DNA of 64,000 nucleotides, from NCBI GenBank assembly GCA_028023455.1, contig JAQFVV010000001.1, positions 21,442,901 through 21,506,900 of the forward strand, read 5' to 3'. The notes beneath the pieces were generated by a model. It saw only the letters and a program-made list of their open reading frames with translations, had not been told where the DNA came from and made no database searches. Source of the DNA: Epiperipatus broadwayi. Its lineage: Eukaryota; Onychophora; Udeonychophora; Euonychophora; Peripatidae. Position numbers and translations under genes: made by a program. Numbering within the stretch: the first letter of the stretch is position 1; the number at the start of each line of letters is the position of its first letter. Below are positions 1 through 14,405 of the stretch, piece after piece.

Positions 1-787
1 AACTTTTATGAGTTCAGAATAAAAATACATCCAGATACTTATCCAGATAATATACCAACACAGATCTTGGATCAGGAAGTAATGCTCACTCTATATATTA
101 GAGGTATGAAACCACAGTGTTATTCATGTAAACAAAAGAGGGCACATCACTTCACAATGCTCAAGCCCTCAGAACTTAACCAAAAATCAAAACACACACA
201 TACCAAAACAACAAAATTTTAGCACTACCATGCAAACAGAAGAAGAAAATCTATTGCCAGTGATAATAGTTCACAAACCACCCAAAAATAATAACAACAA
301 TAAAGCTGAGATGCCAAGCTCAGACCTTATAGATTTGTTCCCAGAAAACACAACAAAACTCCAAATTAAGGAACATGATCAAAAAAAATGGAAGCCAAAC
401 AAAAAATAACTCAACAAGTAAAAAAAATGCATACATGCCAGAATGTGACTTCTGGACAGATAAAAACACACAACATACTATTATTAATAAGACAACCATA
501 GAAATTATGGAAGCACTGCTATCACCAAGCAACCCTATCACAATAATGCAACTGACAAATCTAATCCAACTAGAAAGCAAAAGAAAGCATGTGAGACCTA
601 CCAGAAAGAAGCTAGAAAAAAAGCGAAGACAGATGATGATAACTCTAATTCATCAATCATTGATAATATAAATGAAGACTCAAGTCCAGCAGAAATGATC
701 ACAAATCTATTGGAAAACCTAATAAACACAACATCACAAATTGAAAAAGCTCAAAATCATCAAACATTCAATATAAAAACCAACTAG
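1..787 (+). pseudogene. ORF1 (Gag-like) remnant of L1-like copy 1
   Basis: This is the C-terminal half of an RNA-binding ORF1 protein. The reading at 1-130 matches ORF1 of copy 2 (copy 1 FRIKIHPDTYPDN against copy 2 FKIKLHQNIKPEE). A CCHC zinc knuckle follows at about 115-160: C-Y-S-C is intact, and after a one-base frame change come R-G-H and ITSQ-C, which restores the usual CX2CX4HX4C spacing. Further on come lysine- and asparagine-rich stretches and a stop at 785-787. Stops and frameshifts run throughout, so this is a relic. The 5' part lies outside the window. Confidence 0.65.
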
Positions 788-903
788 AATAATAATACAA
801 AAGCAAATAAGACAGACCAAAAGTAAACAAAAATAAAACAAGTCATTAAATCCCCCAAAGCAACCACAACAAAGAATACAACCCATTTCCAGCTATATAG
901 TTA

Positions 904-3900
904 ATGAAAATTAAAATAGCAGTGCTGAATGTCAGAGGCATTAACTCAATAGCAAAAATATACCAGCTTAACAAATGGATTAGCATCATCCAACCATAAA
1001 TACTAGAACTACTATAAACAAAGATCTACAATGGATCACAAATTAATCCAGCCATATACCTAAATAATCAAACTTTCCCACATACAGGCAGTCATCATCA
1101 TCTTCAGCTGGCAAAGGCATACTCATAGCCTCAAATTGCAACTTTTTAACTTTCAAAATTATTTATATTGACTTACATCTCCTAATTACTACATTCTAGC
1201 ATCAAATTACCATACTCAAAATTATTTTTGTGTATGTACCCCCCAAGTCCCAGTATAATAGCACATAATTCTCACAATAAACTCCCAGCTCACAACTAGT
1301 GACAACCCAACAATATAAGTGGGGATTTGAACTTAAGCTATGAAAAATTTCAATACAAAATGGTTACATCAATTAAACCTGCCACTCATGAGCACTCAAG
1401 GCTTTGTTGCAGCAGATTCGGTGTCATTCTAGAATTGAAAGCATGCCCTATTCATTGATCTTTGCTACTACACACCAATGCTTCATCACCTGATCATTGG
1501 AATCCATGCCCATTTTTAGACCAAGTTGCACAAACTATTACAATAAATTTCTCAGAGCTCCAGGCAACATTTATTCATCTAGAAAAAGCAATCAGACTCC
1601 TACTTTCAACAACCACTACCAAATTCCTATTCTCAGAAGCTTACATCATGCTAAACAAAATTAAAGATATCCCACAAGATCCAATTCAAAAATATCAGTC
1701 ATTCATCAACATACTATCCTTCAACATAATTATATGATGAGATACTCATCTTTACCCTCTCCATTAATGGCATTAGCAGACAATCTCCACAAAAGAATCA
1801 CCTCTCCAGGCTCATGCACAATACCCACCAATATATACAAACATTAACAAAGCAATATCACAATACATGTAAACAATTAAAAGAATATATTGCCACAAAG
1901 AAAAGGAAAATATGCCTCACACAACAACACACATGGACATGTGGATATATATGATGGGCACTAGGCTATCTGTCAACCAGAAAAAGGCTCATAGCAATTG
2001 AGATAAGTGGCATCATCTATGCAGGTCATAACATGTTAGACCCCATATAAAAATATTTTAAGCAACAACTTCAAACATATAAACAATACAAACCAACCAT
2101 CTATCAGTTCAGAATGCCTGAAACAGATAGTCCCTTTCAGATCCAACAATTTGATGATAAGCTTAAAAAAATTACCAACATTTGCCACCTTGGAACCAAT
2201 GGCATACCAGTATTTGTCTTTTCATATTTGAGACAATTTACCATAGAGTACCTTTGCAACTTTGCTAACTTCCTATCCCAAAAAATATACAACACTAGAG
2301 GACATATCCAATAGCAATAGTACCATTTAACAAAAAACAACAGCCATTTCAAATCTCAACAACCTTCAACACATCTCCATGGGTCCATTGGGAATCAAAT
2401 TATTGGAAGATAAATAGAAACCTACATACTGCCCTTGATATCAAACATGCAGTGTGCAAAGAAGAAATCCTCCACCACACAGACTTTACTTGTATTTAAA
2501 AATGATACAAAGTGCAGTGTAGAAAAATAAAAAATATGAACCAATTGCAATTAAACTGGTATCATTTGATTCTGTTTCAATAGATATCTTAATGGACATG
2601 CTTCTGAATGTAGAAACTCCACCCACCCTAATATACATCATCACAAACTTCTTACTCAACAGAAAGATACATCTCATGCTTAGTGGTAGAAATACAACAG
2701 TGTTTACTTCTACACAATCAATTTCACAAGGAACCCCACTCAGTGCACTGCAGTTTATTCTATATACAAATCCACTTCTAAAACAGATTGAAAATGATTT
2801 GCCAGGAATACTAATACCCCAAATAGCCCAAAGTATTCCCTGTATTGCATATATGGATGATGTGATAGTGTTTCTAACATCACAGAAATGCCACTATTAT
2901 AAAGAGTATTACAAAATTACACAGAAACACACAAACTGTAATTCAGTATAGCAAAACATTAGCATGATTCATCTATATTAACAAACCCTACACACAGCTA
3001 AACCAAGGAAAACCTATTGCATTTCTTGGATTCCCATTTTACCCGGGAATACATGGAATTAGACAACACTGTAAAATAAACTGAACAGAAAGCAACAAAC
3101 CAGCCACATCTTTATCAAATGCATACCTATCTCTATATTCAAAGGTGCATCCTATTTAACATACTCATAACACCAACAATTGTATATTTCTCACCTATTG
3201 TCAACTTTACAAAAAATTTCCAGTGGCCATATCATCACTCTGTAACAAACTTCTATGAGGTAGGAAAACTGTAGCCATATCAATCAAACAACTCAGCCAA
3301 ACAACTATACAGAATGGTGTTCTATATACAGAAAACAATAAATCTATTGGTAAAGATCACTGCACAATTTCAGCAGCTATAAAGCCTCCTTGATATAATC
3401 CATACAGATTGTCCACTCCCCACATATGGATATCTAGAGTCATTAGAACACTCAAAACAAATCAATGTTGGAACTACAACACTCACATTTGACAGCAAAT
3501 ACACATACTGGCAGACATATGAGTTGATCGACCCAGCCACAAACAACCAGACCTAAATAACAACTTTTTAAAAACTTCAGAAAATGATCAATTGAACCAA
3601 AGTTCTTTGACTTCTTGATCACGCTATACCTGTTTGCATTACCAACTTCCTATTTCTTGCAATACTGTCATCTTTACAGGTCAATAGACCCATTTTGCAA
3701 GCTGTCCCATGCTGTTGAAAAAACACAACAATACATATTTTACAATGGTACACCACTAAATACTACATAAAACAATATGCTAAATCTATACAAAACAAGA
3801 CAAACCATACAGCAGCTAACAGATTTTACACACAAAAAGGCAACCCCTACAGCAAGGGTAGCCTTTTTTTAACTTTATGCATATTGGTGCATACGATGTA

Positions 3901-4043
3901 TTTTCAGCTTTGGCAATAACACCAGAAGGTATCTGGCAACATTATACAACAAGCTGCAACAAATGAGCAGAGATGCAAAGATTGTGAATCCAGATAACTA
4001 TGCAACCACTTGTTCACTATTAAAATTACAAGTCAATTTATAG
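904..4043 (+). pseudogene. ORF2 (endonuclease-reverse transcriptase) remnant of L1-like copy 1
   Basis: Decayed ORF2. The start at 904 gives MKIKIAVLNVRGINS, matching the endonuclease start of copy 2 (MKIKIASFNVWGLNS), but a stop appears within about 35 codons. The longest open RT segment is 2592-2951, with the SQGTPLSA block and an intact AYMDD catalytic box (Asp-Asp of the palm). The C-terminal zinc-binding region near 3690 reads C-K-L-S-H, so one metal-binding Cys is lost. The ORF2 end is recognisable at 4041-4043 (TAG, preceded by SLLKLQVNL, matching SLLKIRSLL of copy 2). Multiple stops and frameshifts make it non-functional. Confidence 0.75.
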
Positions 4044-4261
4044 GAGCATGCAAAGCTAGCCATTATATAAGCACAGACTATTCAAACAAAACCTAAAAGG
4101 AAAATATGAAATATGGATTTTCACACACTGAATAATTATATAAAACTTATGACTAGGAAACAAAGATGATAATAGAATATTAATGAAAGATTGCAGGTGG
4201 AACACCAATGAACAACATACTGTGTTAATTTTTAAATATGGTAATAGTATGTTTTCAGACA

Positions 4262-4556
<295 letters not shown>

Positions 4557-4740
4557 GGAACAAACTTACAAAAGCTCTTGAATGTACTTCATTACAGGCA
4601 AACAAAATCTAATTATTAGTTTAAAAATCTTATAATTTTGCAAAGTATAAACAATTCCGGATTATAAGAAAAGATGCTGTTAACAAAGTAGGTTTTTTTT
4701 TATTATTTTGTCCTTAGAAAAATCTAGTTATCTAGTTGAA

Positions 4741-6342
4741 ATGGCGTCTGCAGATAACAATTGCGTTATTAGTAAAAGAAATAACAATACAGATGTCAAA
4801 TCATTTGCAGAAGCCAGTAAGAAAAAAAATCTTATGCAAATATTGCTTCAATAAAACCACAAAAAGCAATATTAGAAAATATTATACAGCAAGAGAACAA
4901 AAAAACAAAGGGGTAGGACAAATAGGCAGATTTAGGAGAGCCAATTCAATGGACATTTTTGAACTAAGTTTAGAAAATGAAGATGAGACACCTAATCATA
5001 TAACAAAACAAACTGAAGATAATTGGACAGAAGAAGAAATTCAAAAAATTAACATTCTGTTTAATAATACAATACCAAACAAGTTATTTGAATCCTTTAA
5101 AAATTCTTTTCCAATAGATCATTATTGCTTGCAATTACAGACAGGAATCTAACTCTATATAAATTTCACAAAGAGTTATTATATCAAAAACTAACCGAAG
5201 AAAACTTATGGGACTCAGTATCAGAAATAGGTGAACATACAAACTCGCGATATATAGCTATACAATTTTTCAATGAAAATCAAAAAATGAGATTCAAATC
5301 ACAAATAAAAACAATGGGTGGATATGTAATGATTGTTGTGGATGAAAATCTGCAAAATTATTGCTCAGGAATCATTAAAAATGCATATTTTGGGTTTAGC
5401 TTTTGTGATTTCAAAAGTATGGTCCAACCATTTGTACATGCTATATACATTAAAAAAATCTTGTGCAATGATACACCCACACTTATATATACCAACAGTT
5501 ATCATTTTAAGATAAAGCTGCACCAGAATATTAAGCCAGAAGAAATTCTAAGACAAATTATGGATCAGGGAGCAGTGTTATACTTAAACATTTAAGGGCT
5601 AAGGCCACAATATTTCGGCTGTAGAGAAAGAAGCCATTTGATTATAGACTGTCCAAAGAATGAAAATAATAAAGGATTTGATTTATCAGAAGAAAGACTT
5701 GAAAAGAAAACAAGCTATAAACAAAGGGATATAAAGCAAATACTTATGTTGGATGTAGTATCTCAGGGAAGTGAAAAGGAAAAAAATTCAATGCAAACAC
5801 ATATGAATATAGATAAGCAAGAAAGTGAAACTGCAAATGTAAATAATGATGATAGTAATATTGGTGAGATTCTAGATTCTTCATTATGGTTGGAGGAAAA
5901 GTATGCTTGAAGATAAATAATACAAAAGTAAAAGAAAAAAAGGAAATGATATGCAAATGCATGCAGTTAAAGCTTTAGAAAAAATATAGACAAACACACA
6001 CTGGAAAAAAAATTTGATGGGAAGCAATATTATGAAGACAATATGAAATTGGACAAAGAACTGGAATTAACTAAAAAACAATGAACTAGAAACAATACGA
6101 ATATTGAGATTACTCAGACAATAATGCCAAATATGCAGCAAGTTACACAGAGTAATATTGAACAGAAGAGAAAGCCAGGAAGACCCTCAAAAAACAGAAA
6201 AACAGGAAAAAAGCTAAAATTAGGAGAACTTATGTTTGATGACACAGGGGAACAGTATCGAATGGACAAATATACTGACATTGAAACTGAAAGTGAGTTC
6301 GAAGATGCCCAAGATTTACAATTGATAGACAGCCTAAGATAA
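4741..6342 (+). pseudogene. ORF1 Gag-like protein of copy 2 (CCHC knuckle, AT-hook-like C-terminus)
   Basis: Expected role: an RNA-binding protein coating the element's RNA. I choose ATG 4741 (context GAAATGGCG), which reads MASADNNC and continues to a poly-A frameshift near 4827. The frame that stays open afterwards also runs upstream to 4736, but that is a shadow start. A second frameshift lies near 5120-5145. The middle part (5125-5595) ends at a stop followed in frame by YFGCRERSHLIIDC, a CX2CX4HX4C knuckle whose first Cys has become Tyr (TGT to TAT). The last open part (6124-6342) carries KRKPGRPSK, an AT-hook-like GRP core, then an acidic tail. At least two frameshifts and several stops make it non-functional. 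Confidence 0.7.
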
Positions 6343-6394
6343 GTATAATTAAAGATAAAGTAAATTCAAATAAATTCAAAGTAAATCTTTATAA

Positions 6395-9300
6395 ATGAAA
6401 ATTAAAATTGCTTCTTTTAATGTATGGGGTTTGAATTCAATAGAAAATATATTTAAGTTAAAACAATGGATCAGGGAAACAAAACCTCATATAATGGGAC
6501 TGCTTGAAACCAAAATTTATGCAGGGTCACAAATTGATCCAGCAAAATTTCTAAATAATGAGGGCTTTGTTGCATGTTCAAGAGACCCTACCTCTCCATC
6601 AGCTGGGCAAGTCTTTTGATAGCTACCGCTTGCCAGTTTACCAATTTTCAAATCATATACATTGATGCAAATCTATTAATCATTACTTTATTTCACAAAA
6701 TAATTAAAATAAATGTAATTTTTGTTTATATGCCATTGCAAAAATATAAAATAAATACAATAATTGCCACAATTAATTCAACACTGGGATTTACAGCTAA
6801 TCCAACAATTTTGATCGGAAACTGCAATGTAACATATGATGAGTTTGTAAATAAGTGGATACATAAATTATCAGTTTCATTGATGAGTGCAAGGGGTTTC
6901 TTACCTGAAGATGCTGTTTCATTTCATAATGGCCGATTTTCAACATTAATTGATCTTTGTTTTTACTCTCCAGTGTTTCATCATCTAATAAGCATGAAGT
7001 TAATCCCATCAGCAATTTCTGATTACTCAGCTCAGTTCATATCAATTGATCTCAGTAATATACAAGTCCCTAGACTGCCACTAACTAGAACAATAAGAAT
7101 GTTGATTCCAACCTTAACACCCGAATTTATTTATTCAGAGACTTATATCATGTAGAATAAGATTCTTTCAATGACCTTAAATCCAATACAGCAATATTTA
7201 GCTTACATTAATATCTTGTCATTTAACATTAATCATACAGTGAAAAATCAGCCACCTCCCTCAGGGTTGTTGAAGCTTGCAGAACAAATTCATAATGTAT
7301 TGTGGTGATAACACCTACTCAACACACACAGAAACATATACATATACTAACAAATGCTTATAACAAGGCATGTGAAACACCGAAGAGCTATTTAAAAAAT
7401 AAAAAAAGTAGAATATGCCTAGTGCATCAACACACATGGACTTGACAATACATTAGATGGGCATTAGGGAGAGGACTGGAAATCAGAGTGCCATTAGCAA
7501 TTAAAATCAACAATGAAACATTTACTGGAAATAGTATGATCTTACCAATTCTTAACTATTTTAAAGATAAGCTGGGAACAGGTAAATTGATACAATACCA
7601 GCCAAATGTATTTGGAATGGCAGAGATTGAATCACCATATGCAATAGATGATTTTATAATGAAAATGAATGAAATGCCAAACAACTGTCACCCAGGAAGC
7701 CCTGGAATTCCACTGTTCTAAAACACCTTGACAAGCTGACTAGCAAATGCCTGTGCCAGTTGGCAAATTATTTATCACAGGGAATAATAACAATGGAGGG
7801 AGTTAATATGATCGTGATGGTGCCATTTAATAATAAAAAAGCCAATCCCTTTGTTATCAGAGATAAGGCCAATATCAATGGGTCCATTGCCCATAAAGAT
7901 TTTAGAGAAAGTAATTAAAGATAAAATAGAACTATTTATTTTGCCGATGATTTCTCCAGCTCAATTTGCAAAAAAACATTCATCTACCACACAAGCTGCT
8001 ATGTTATTTAAGGCTATTTTGACATCGGTTAGAGAAAAGAAAAAATATGACCTGATTGTTGTACAGCTAGATATTGCTTCGGCTTTTGACAATGTTGATA
8101 TATCTATACTGTTGAGATTATTGATTGACACTGAAATGCCAAAATCACATATATATGTTATAACAAATTTACTCTTAAATTGTGAGCTTCACATTACACT
8201 AAATGGCAGAAATTCACCAGCTTTCACACCAACTAAATCACTTTCACAGGGGTCCCCACTTAGTGCCATCTTATTCATTTTATATATAAATCCCCTTCTT
8301 GTTCGACTACAACAGGCATTTGACAGAATGGAGATCCCGGGAACAGGTCAAAAATTGACCTGCATTGCATACATGGATGATATTACAGTTTTCCTGACAT
8401 CAAAAAAGCAGATACCAAAACTACAGATGATTTTAGAAGAATACTCAAAGGAATTTAAACTAGGTTTAAAGCCAGAAAAAACAGCAGCATGGACCATATT
8501 CATGGGAAGGACATGTATATCCATTTTCCAGGCAAAGCCATGCTCATTCCTTGGGTTTCCATTCAATCTGGGGAGTACTGGCATGAGATGTCATTTGCAG
8601 AACAAATTGAAAAATGAAATCCAGAAAATAGCAGACTCTCTAGCCAATACCTATATGTCAGTATATTCTAAGATTCAATTAATTAACAGTTTGATGATGA
8701 CTAAAATAGTTTACTCTATGCCAGTGGTTGCTTTCTCAAAGGCTTTTATCTCTAAAATTAAGACCATTTGCAATCAGCTACTATGGTCAAGGAAAGTCGT
8801 GGCAATATCAATGGCAAAACTATGTCAACCACTGAATAAAAATGGTTTAGGGTTACATGATATTGGTATTTTTGACAAACAGAGAATGAGGAACAATATA
8901 ATTGATATTGTTATCCAATTTCCAAAAATTAAGCAGCTCATAAAGGTCATTCCAACTGATAAACCACCACCAAAAAAATTATCATATTTTGAACAATTAA
9001 TATATCATTGTAAAACAGAATCAAAAATCCCAGAGCAATTTATTAATAAGTACAAATACTGGGAAATTTATGAACAAGTAAATGAGGATAATAACACAAT
9101 TGCTTTGGAACTGATACTGGGAATTAATAATAAACAACTGGTTAAAAGGTATAAACGATGGGCCTTAGAACCAAAGTTTTTCAATTTTCTGATAAAACTT
9201 ATCTGCATTACCTATCACATATTTTCTTTGCCATAAAAGATTGTATATGTCAATTGAGCCCTTTTGTGGGTTATGCCATCGAGCTGAGGAAACCCTATCA

Positions 9301-9618
9301 CATCTGATATATCACTGTGAGGGACTTAGGCAGATAAAAAATCTGATAACTAGCAATTACAGGAAGTCTAATGTAACAATGCAACAATTAATTTCTGCAT
9401 TTAGAGAGGGATTATCACCAAGTGTCAGGGCAGCAACCTTTGTGCTATATGCATACTGGTGTACTAGATGCACCTTTCTAATTGGTAACAATTCCAGGAG
9501 GCATCCAGATACTTTTTCAAATAAACTTGCAATGATACAGAAAAGGGATAAGACACTGGCTAGATCTGATATTTATGCAGCAACCTGGTCATTACTTAAG
9601 ATTAGATCACTGTTATAG
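6395..9618 (+). pseudogene. ORF2 endonuclease-reverse transcriptase of copy 2
   Basis: The protein would nick target DNA and prime reverse transcription. The endonuclease starts at 6395 (MKIKIASFNVWGLNS, with LLETK holding the catalytic Glu) and shifts frame near 6600. Two active-site motifs are lost: GDxN reads GNCN and SDH reads SDY. A stop at 7153-7155 replaces a sense codon of copy 1, and more breaks fall between 7300 and 7850. The RT stays open from 7851 to 9236 (461 residues): LDIASAF with palm Asp at residue 74, SQGSPLSA at 132-139, YMDD at 174-177. Another frame change near 9210-9240 leads into 9241-9618, with CGLCHRAEETLSHLIYHC, a C2HC zinc-binding motif typical of L1/Tx1-type C-termini. 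TTG at 7851 is not a real start; homology continues upstream. Confidence 0.85.
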
Positions 9619-9821
9619 TGACAAAAATGAAAAAACTCGTAGAAATTGGTATAGTGTGTTTTTTTTAGGACAACACCAGTTTGAACATGGTAAGAAATTA
9701 AGTGGAGAACTGTACTTGTAGTAATAATTGTATCATTTGTATCTTGATGTACTCATTTTTTCTTGTTCTTTTTACTGATGTAACCACCTTTCTTAAGTAC
9801 AAATAAAGTTTGCTTTGAAAC

Positions 9822-10382
<561 letters not shown>

Positions 10383-10745
10383 GTCACCACAAGACTCTCA
10401 ACCTTTCTCACTTATGCCATCTGGATGGCCAGATGTTGCAACAAATTTACCTTTCCTCATCCCAAGCCTGAAGACACATTCATTTCCAAGCTAAAGGAAT
10501 TTCGCCATAAGGACAGAATAATCTCTTCCAGATTTTTATTTGACAACACGTGGAGCCTGATTAAGCTGGATTAACAACACCAGTAACCACATCAGAACAT
10601 TTGGTTGCCTGACTAACATGGATAACTATTATTTTTGATTTACAATTGTATCATTATTACATATGGTTTTTCAATAAAATTATTTATAAATAAAAGGCTT
10701 TTTGAAACATAATAATAATGATGGTAATGATGATGATGATGATGA
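10383..10745 (+). mobile_element. L1-like element copy 3, 5'-truncated 3' end
   Basis: Positions 10383-10574 read openly as the ORF2 C-terminus: TFLTYAIWMARCCNKFTF aligns with TFVLYAYWCTRCTFLIGN of copy 2, and WSLIKLD then stop aligns with WSLLKIRSLL then stop. A 3' UTR of about 130 bp follows, with AATAAA near 10690, then GCTTTTTGAAACATAATAAT and a degenerate (GAT)n tail to 10745. The 64-codon reading has no internal stop. The sequence is clearly diverged from copy 2, so it represents a sister subfamily. This is an ordinary 5'-truncated insertion. Confidence 0.75.
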
Positions 10746-13700
10746 ATTATTTCACATACACATTAATACCATTCAATTTTTATTATCTTCTTATATAAGC
10801 TAATAATTTTGGCTGTTTTTGTTCCCAAAATGTCTTCTAATATATGGATTTTTTAAAAAACATTACAGGTTATCTTAAAAAAATGATATAAAGTTTATAT
10901 AAACTCATTTTACTTTTGAATATGATAATTTATTTTCAACCAAAAATTATTAATACGACCGTATAGCTTTTTCCAGTTGAAAAAAAAAACACACGTCTTA
11001 TGAAAATATCCATGCCAATGGATTTCATTTTTAAAGAAAGTATTCTTAATATTCTCAAATAATTTGTAATATTTTAAATAAATTTTGTTTTCATTAAATA
11101 ATAGTATCATTTTGAACGGGCAACATTGTGATCAGACTAGTTAATCTTAAATGTAATTATTTAATTCTGAACTGTATAAAATACAGTGTAGATAAAAGAT
11201 TTTTGAACTGCTTAAAATATTTTTTACATCCAATGTTAGCAATTAATAGAGCTTAAAATAATTGATGAATTAATTTAATAACATAAATAAGAAAATTCAG
11301 AAATTATCGATTTGCGTCTTTATATAATATTTCAAAAATAGGGAAGAAGAAAACATTTTCCTTTGTAAATATTTCTAAAATACTAAAACGTAAAGATTTT
11401 TTTTAAAAAAAAAAAAAAAGAAAAAGCAATATTACAGCTTGTAAAAAATCATTATAAGCCAGATTAATGTCAGAAAATATTTCAAAAACATCTTTGTATT
11501 TGTAAAATTATAATAAATGTGAGTGTAAATGCTTGCACAAAGTTCTTTATCAAAATGCAGAATGTATAATTAGACAATAAGATTGTTATTAACTGATAAC
11601 ATTTAATCATTGGTAATAATTTTACCAATGTATTAACCTAATTTATTTTAGCGTCTTGATTTTAGAGCTACATTGTAAACTTTAATGAGTCCCACAATCA
11701 CTTATATATATATATTAAACTATAAAGTTATATTAAAGTTGGAAAGTATTTAAAATAAAAAACAAAAGTATTATTATTGTTATTGTGTAAAAAAATATTT
11801 AAAATATAGTTAATAAAGAATGGTAATTCGTATTTAGTTATGGATAAGTAACCTGGTCAATAGGTGACGTGTGCGCATGTTTTAGTAAATGGATAATTAA
11901 AAAATATACACTTAAATATTAAAATCTTTTATAAAATTAATATCATTAATTGGTATTTAGAATAAATAAAAATATATTTGTTGTTTTAGATTATTAAATA
12001 TTTATTATCATGATTTATAAAAATATTTTTATTTGTGTTATTTTATTTATGTAAATTAGTCAATTTATAAGAACGCAAGATATGAAATGGGGAAACTAAT
12101 AAAATATAGAGAAATTGTCACTTGCTGAGGAACAAAGAACGCAGATTTAGAATAAAAATAGAGAAGCATACTTTGAACTGAATAGCGCGTATTTTCAAAT
12201 CTCCCGTTTTTAAAACTGAACTGTGATAATAATTTTATATTTTAATTATCAAAACAAAAAATATGAATTTCTAAACGAATAAGTTAAAGGGAGAGATTTG
12301 TCATTTTCTATAATTTTTCCCGGGAGATTGGATGAAGTAATTAACATGAAATAATGGAATAATACAGCACAAATCTCTCTCTTCAAAATTAAAAATCTAA
12401 CCTGGAATAAGTATTGTGTAATATAAATTTCTCACTTCAAACTAAATGGCTATATTGTAATTTATAATACTTCCGATCAGCAAGGAAGCAAATGAATAAA
12501 AATATATTGTTTAAAAAAACAAAGTCGTACATTTAAAGCTAATGTTTACTAACAATAAATCCATTCAATTATTATTATATCAGTTTTGAGGAATTATTGT
12601 GGGCCCCGAAGATAATTGGGGGAACAATTAACAATTTTTATTCAGTATCGCACTATCCAAGGCAAATATAAAATGGTAATATTATTGTTTTTAGTCTATA
12701 AAAAAATAATTTTCCATGCGCTCTTTGTAAAATAATTTTAATAACACTTATGTTTAGCTAATATAAATAATAAAAACATATTAATATATGCTTAAAATGC
12801 ATATTCAAATATATTATAAAGATAATTGTTTAATTATTTATTGTTATTATTATTGAACAAACATCTGAAAATATTTAATTAATAAAACGGATTATAGGTA
12901 TTTTAAATCTTTATCAAACTAAGATAGTTATATTGTTTACTCCTAATGTGATATATTTCTGCTGTGTTTCACAAGTATAATAACCATTATAAAAACACAA
13001 TTTAAATCGTAAATGATACATAGGAGATTACGTATTTAAATTATCGTATAAGAATAAATATTAATAAAAGGTTATGAACTCCTAGTTCATAATAGTCCAG
13101 CAATTTAATTATTTAAAATATGTAAAATATTATTGTTAAAATTGTATGTTTTGAGACAATGTAACCTTGTTTAACCTAAATAAAATTATTATTTAAAAAA
13201 ATTGTAAAATTATTATGGAAGTTAGATAAGTACTGTATATTCATTAATAGTGTATATTTATTAATTTTCTGTATTTGTTATTTTTGTTTTATTTAGTGTA
13301 TTAATTATGATTATCATAATTTTTTGTATAATAAAATTTTTGTTATCATTTACCATGGTGTCCTTAATCTCTAAATTTATTTGATTCTCTTATTTTGGAC
13401 TTAACGCAAAAAAAATCAGCAATATCCTAAAATTAAGCTTTAAAGCATTCCTATCTTGTACATGCACATACCACAAGTCTTAAGGTCACTATAACTAAAT
13501 TACTAAGTAGTATCTACATGGTCGTACAAGAAATATCTAGTTTGCATGGTATGGTGCTCACCCAAGTTAAATTCACAAAAAAATTGAAACACAACATTAC
13601 TTTTTTGTTTGACAGATATAACACTTTTAGAATTATTCACTAAATTATTAACCTTATTTGAAATCCAAAATGAAACATTAAACACATCCTTATTGTGCCA

Positions 13701-14405
13701 GGCACTCTATGAGTGACCGCTAAGGTGGCTGTTGTTGATACTACAGCTCAGTTATAAATATAACAATTATTAATTTACATAACTATGATATAAACAGTAT
13801 AAAATGGATGAAGTTGTCTGTGTATATATTTCTTACCCACACACACTTAAGAATATTAACTCCTAAAGTGTAAATTGACGCATAATATTATATTATATAT
13901 GCATACAATATTTTTGTTTCATTTTATTTTGTTGTGTTAATAAATGTAAACATCCTACATTTATAATTTTATATCATTTTTTTATTTTTTTTGTAAAAAG
14001 TTGTTTATGTGTTGGAACATGTTATAAATGAAATAAAAATATAAAAAATAATTAAAAAGTAATTGTAAATGTACCAATTGCATCTGTACTTTATTTTTAA
14101 ATCATAAGATTTTCTATGTTAATGCATTAAAAAAAATCAGGTGGCCATTGTTTTACCAAATATAAAAATACACTAATGTATTAATGGCCATCCTGCTTTG
14201 TACTCTTATTTTTACAAACAAAAACGTTTGCAGAATTTGGACACCAATGCAGATATAGAAAAATTATATAGCTATGTTTAATTTTAATCTGTAATAAAAT
14301 AATTTTTCTTTGTATTTAAATTTGAAACTGATGTTTATCAGTATAGTGATCTGAGACGCCCAGATAAAATTAAATTAAAAATAATATATAAAATTAATTA
14401 AAGAT
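10746..14405. other. AT-rich DNA without recognised genes
   Basis: No convincing coding, RNA gene or repeat family is seen. Homopolymer A and T runs are common. Short open frames (for example 13503-13685 on the minus strand) have no recognisable motifs. Confidence 0.5.

Larger units (their letters stand above)
1..4261 (+). mobile_element. L1/Tx1-like non-LTR retrotransposon, copy 1 (old, 5' end outside window)
   Basis: Decayed non-LTR element read on the plus strand. It shows, in order, the 3' part of ORF1, a short spacer, an ORF2 remnant with endonuclease, reverse transcriptase and C-terminal domains, a 3' UTR and an (AAT)n tail. Alignment by eye with copy 2 (4557-9874) fixes the order: ORF2 of both begins with ATGAAAATTAAAAT and both end in an (AAT)n tract. 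Many stops and frame changes mean it cannot code. It is more diverged than copy 2, so it is the older insertion. The L1/Tx1 assignment rests on the CCHC-type ORF1, the apurinic-type endonuclease and the C-terminal zinc-binding region; I have not placed it in a named clade. Confidence 0.8.
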
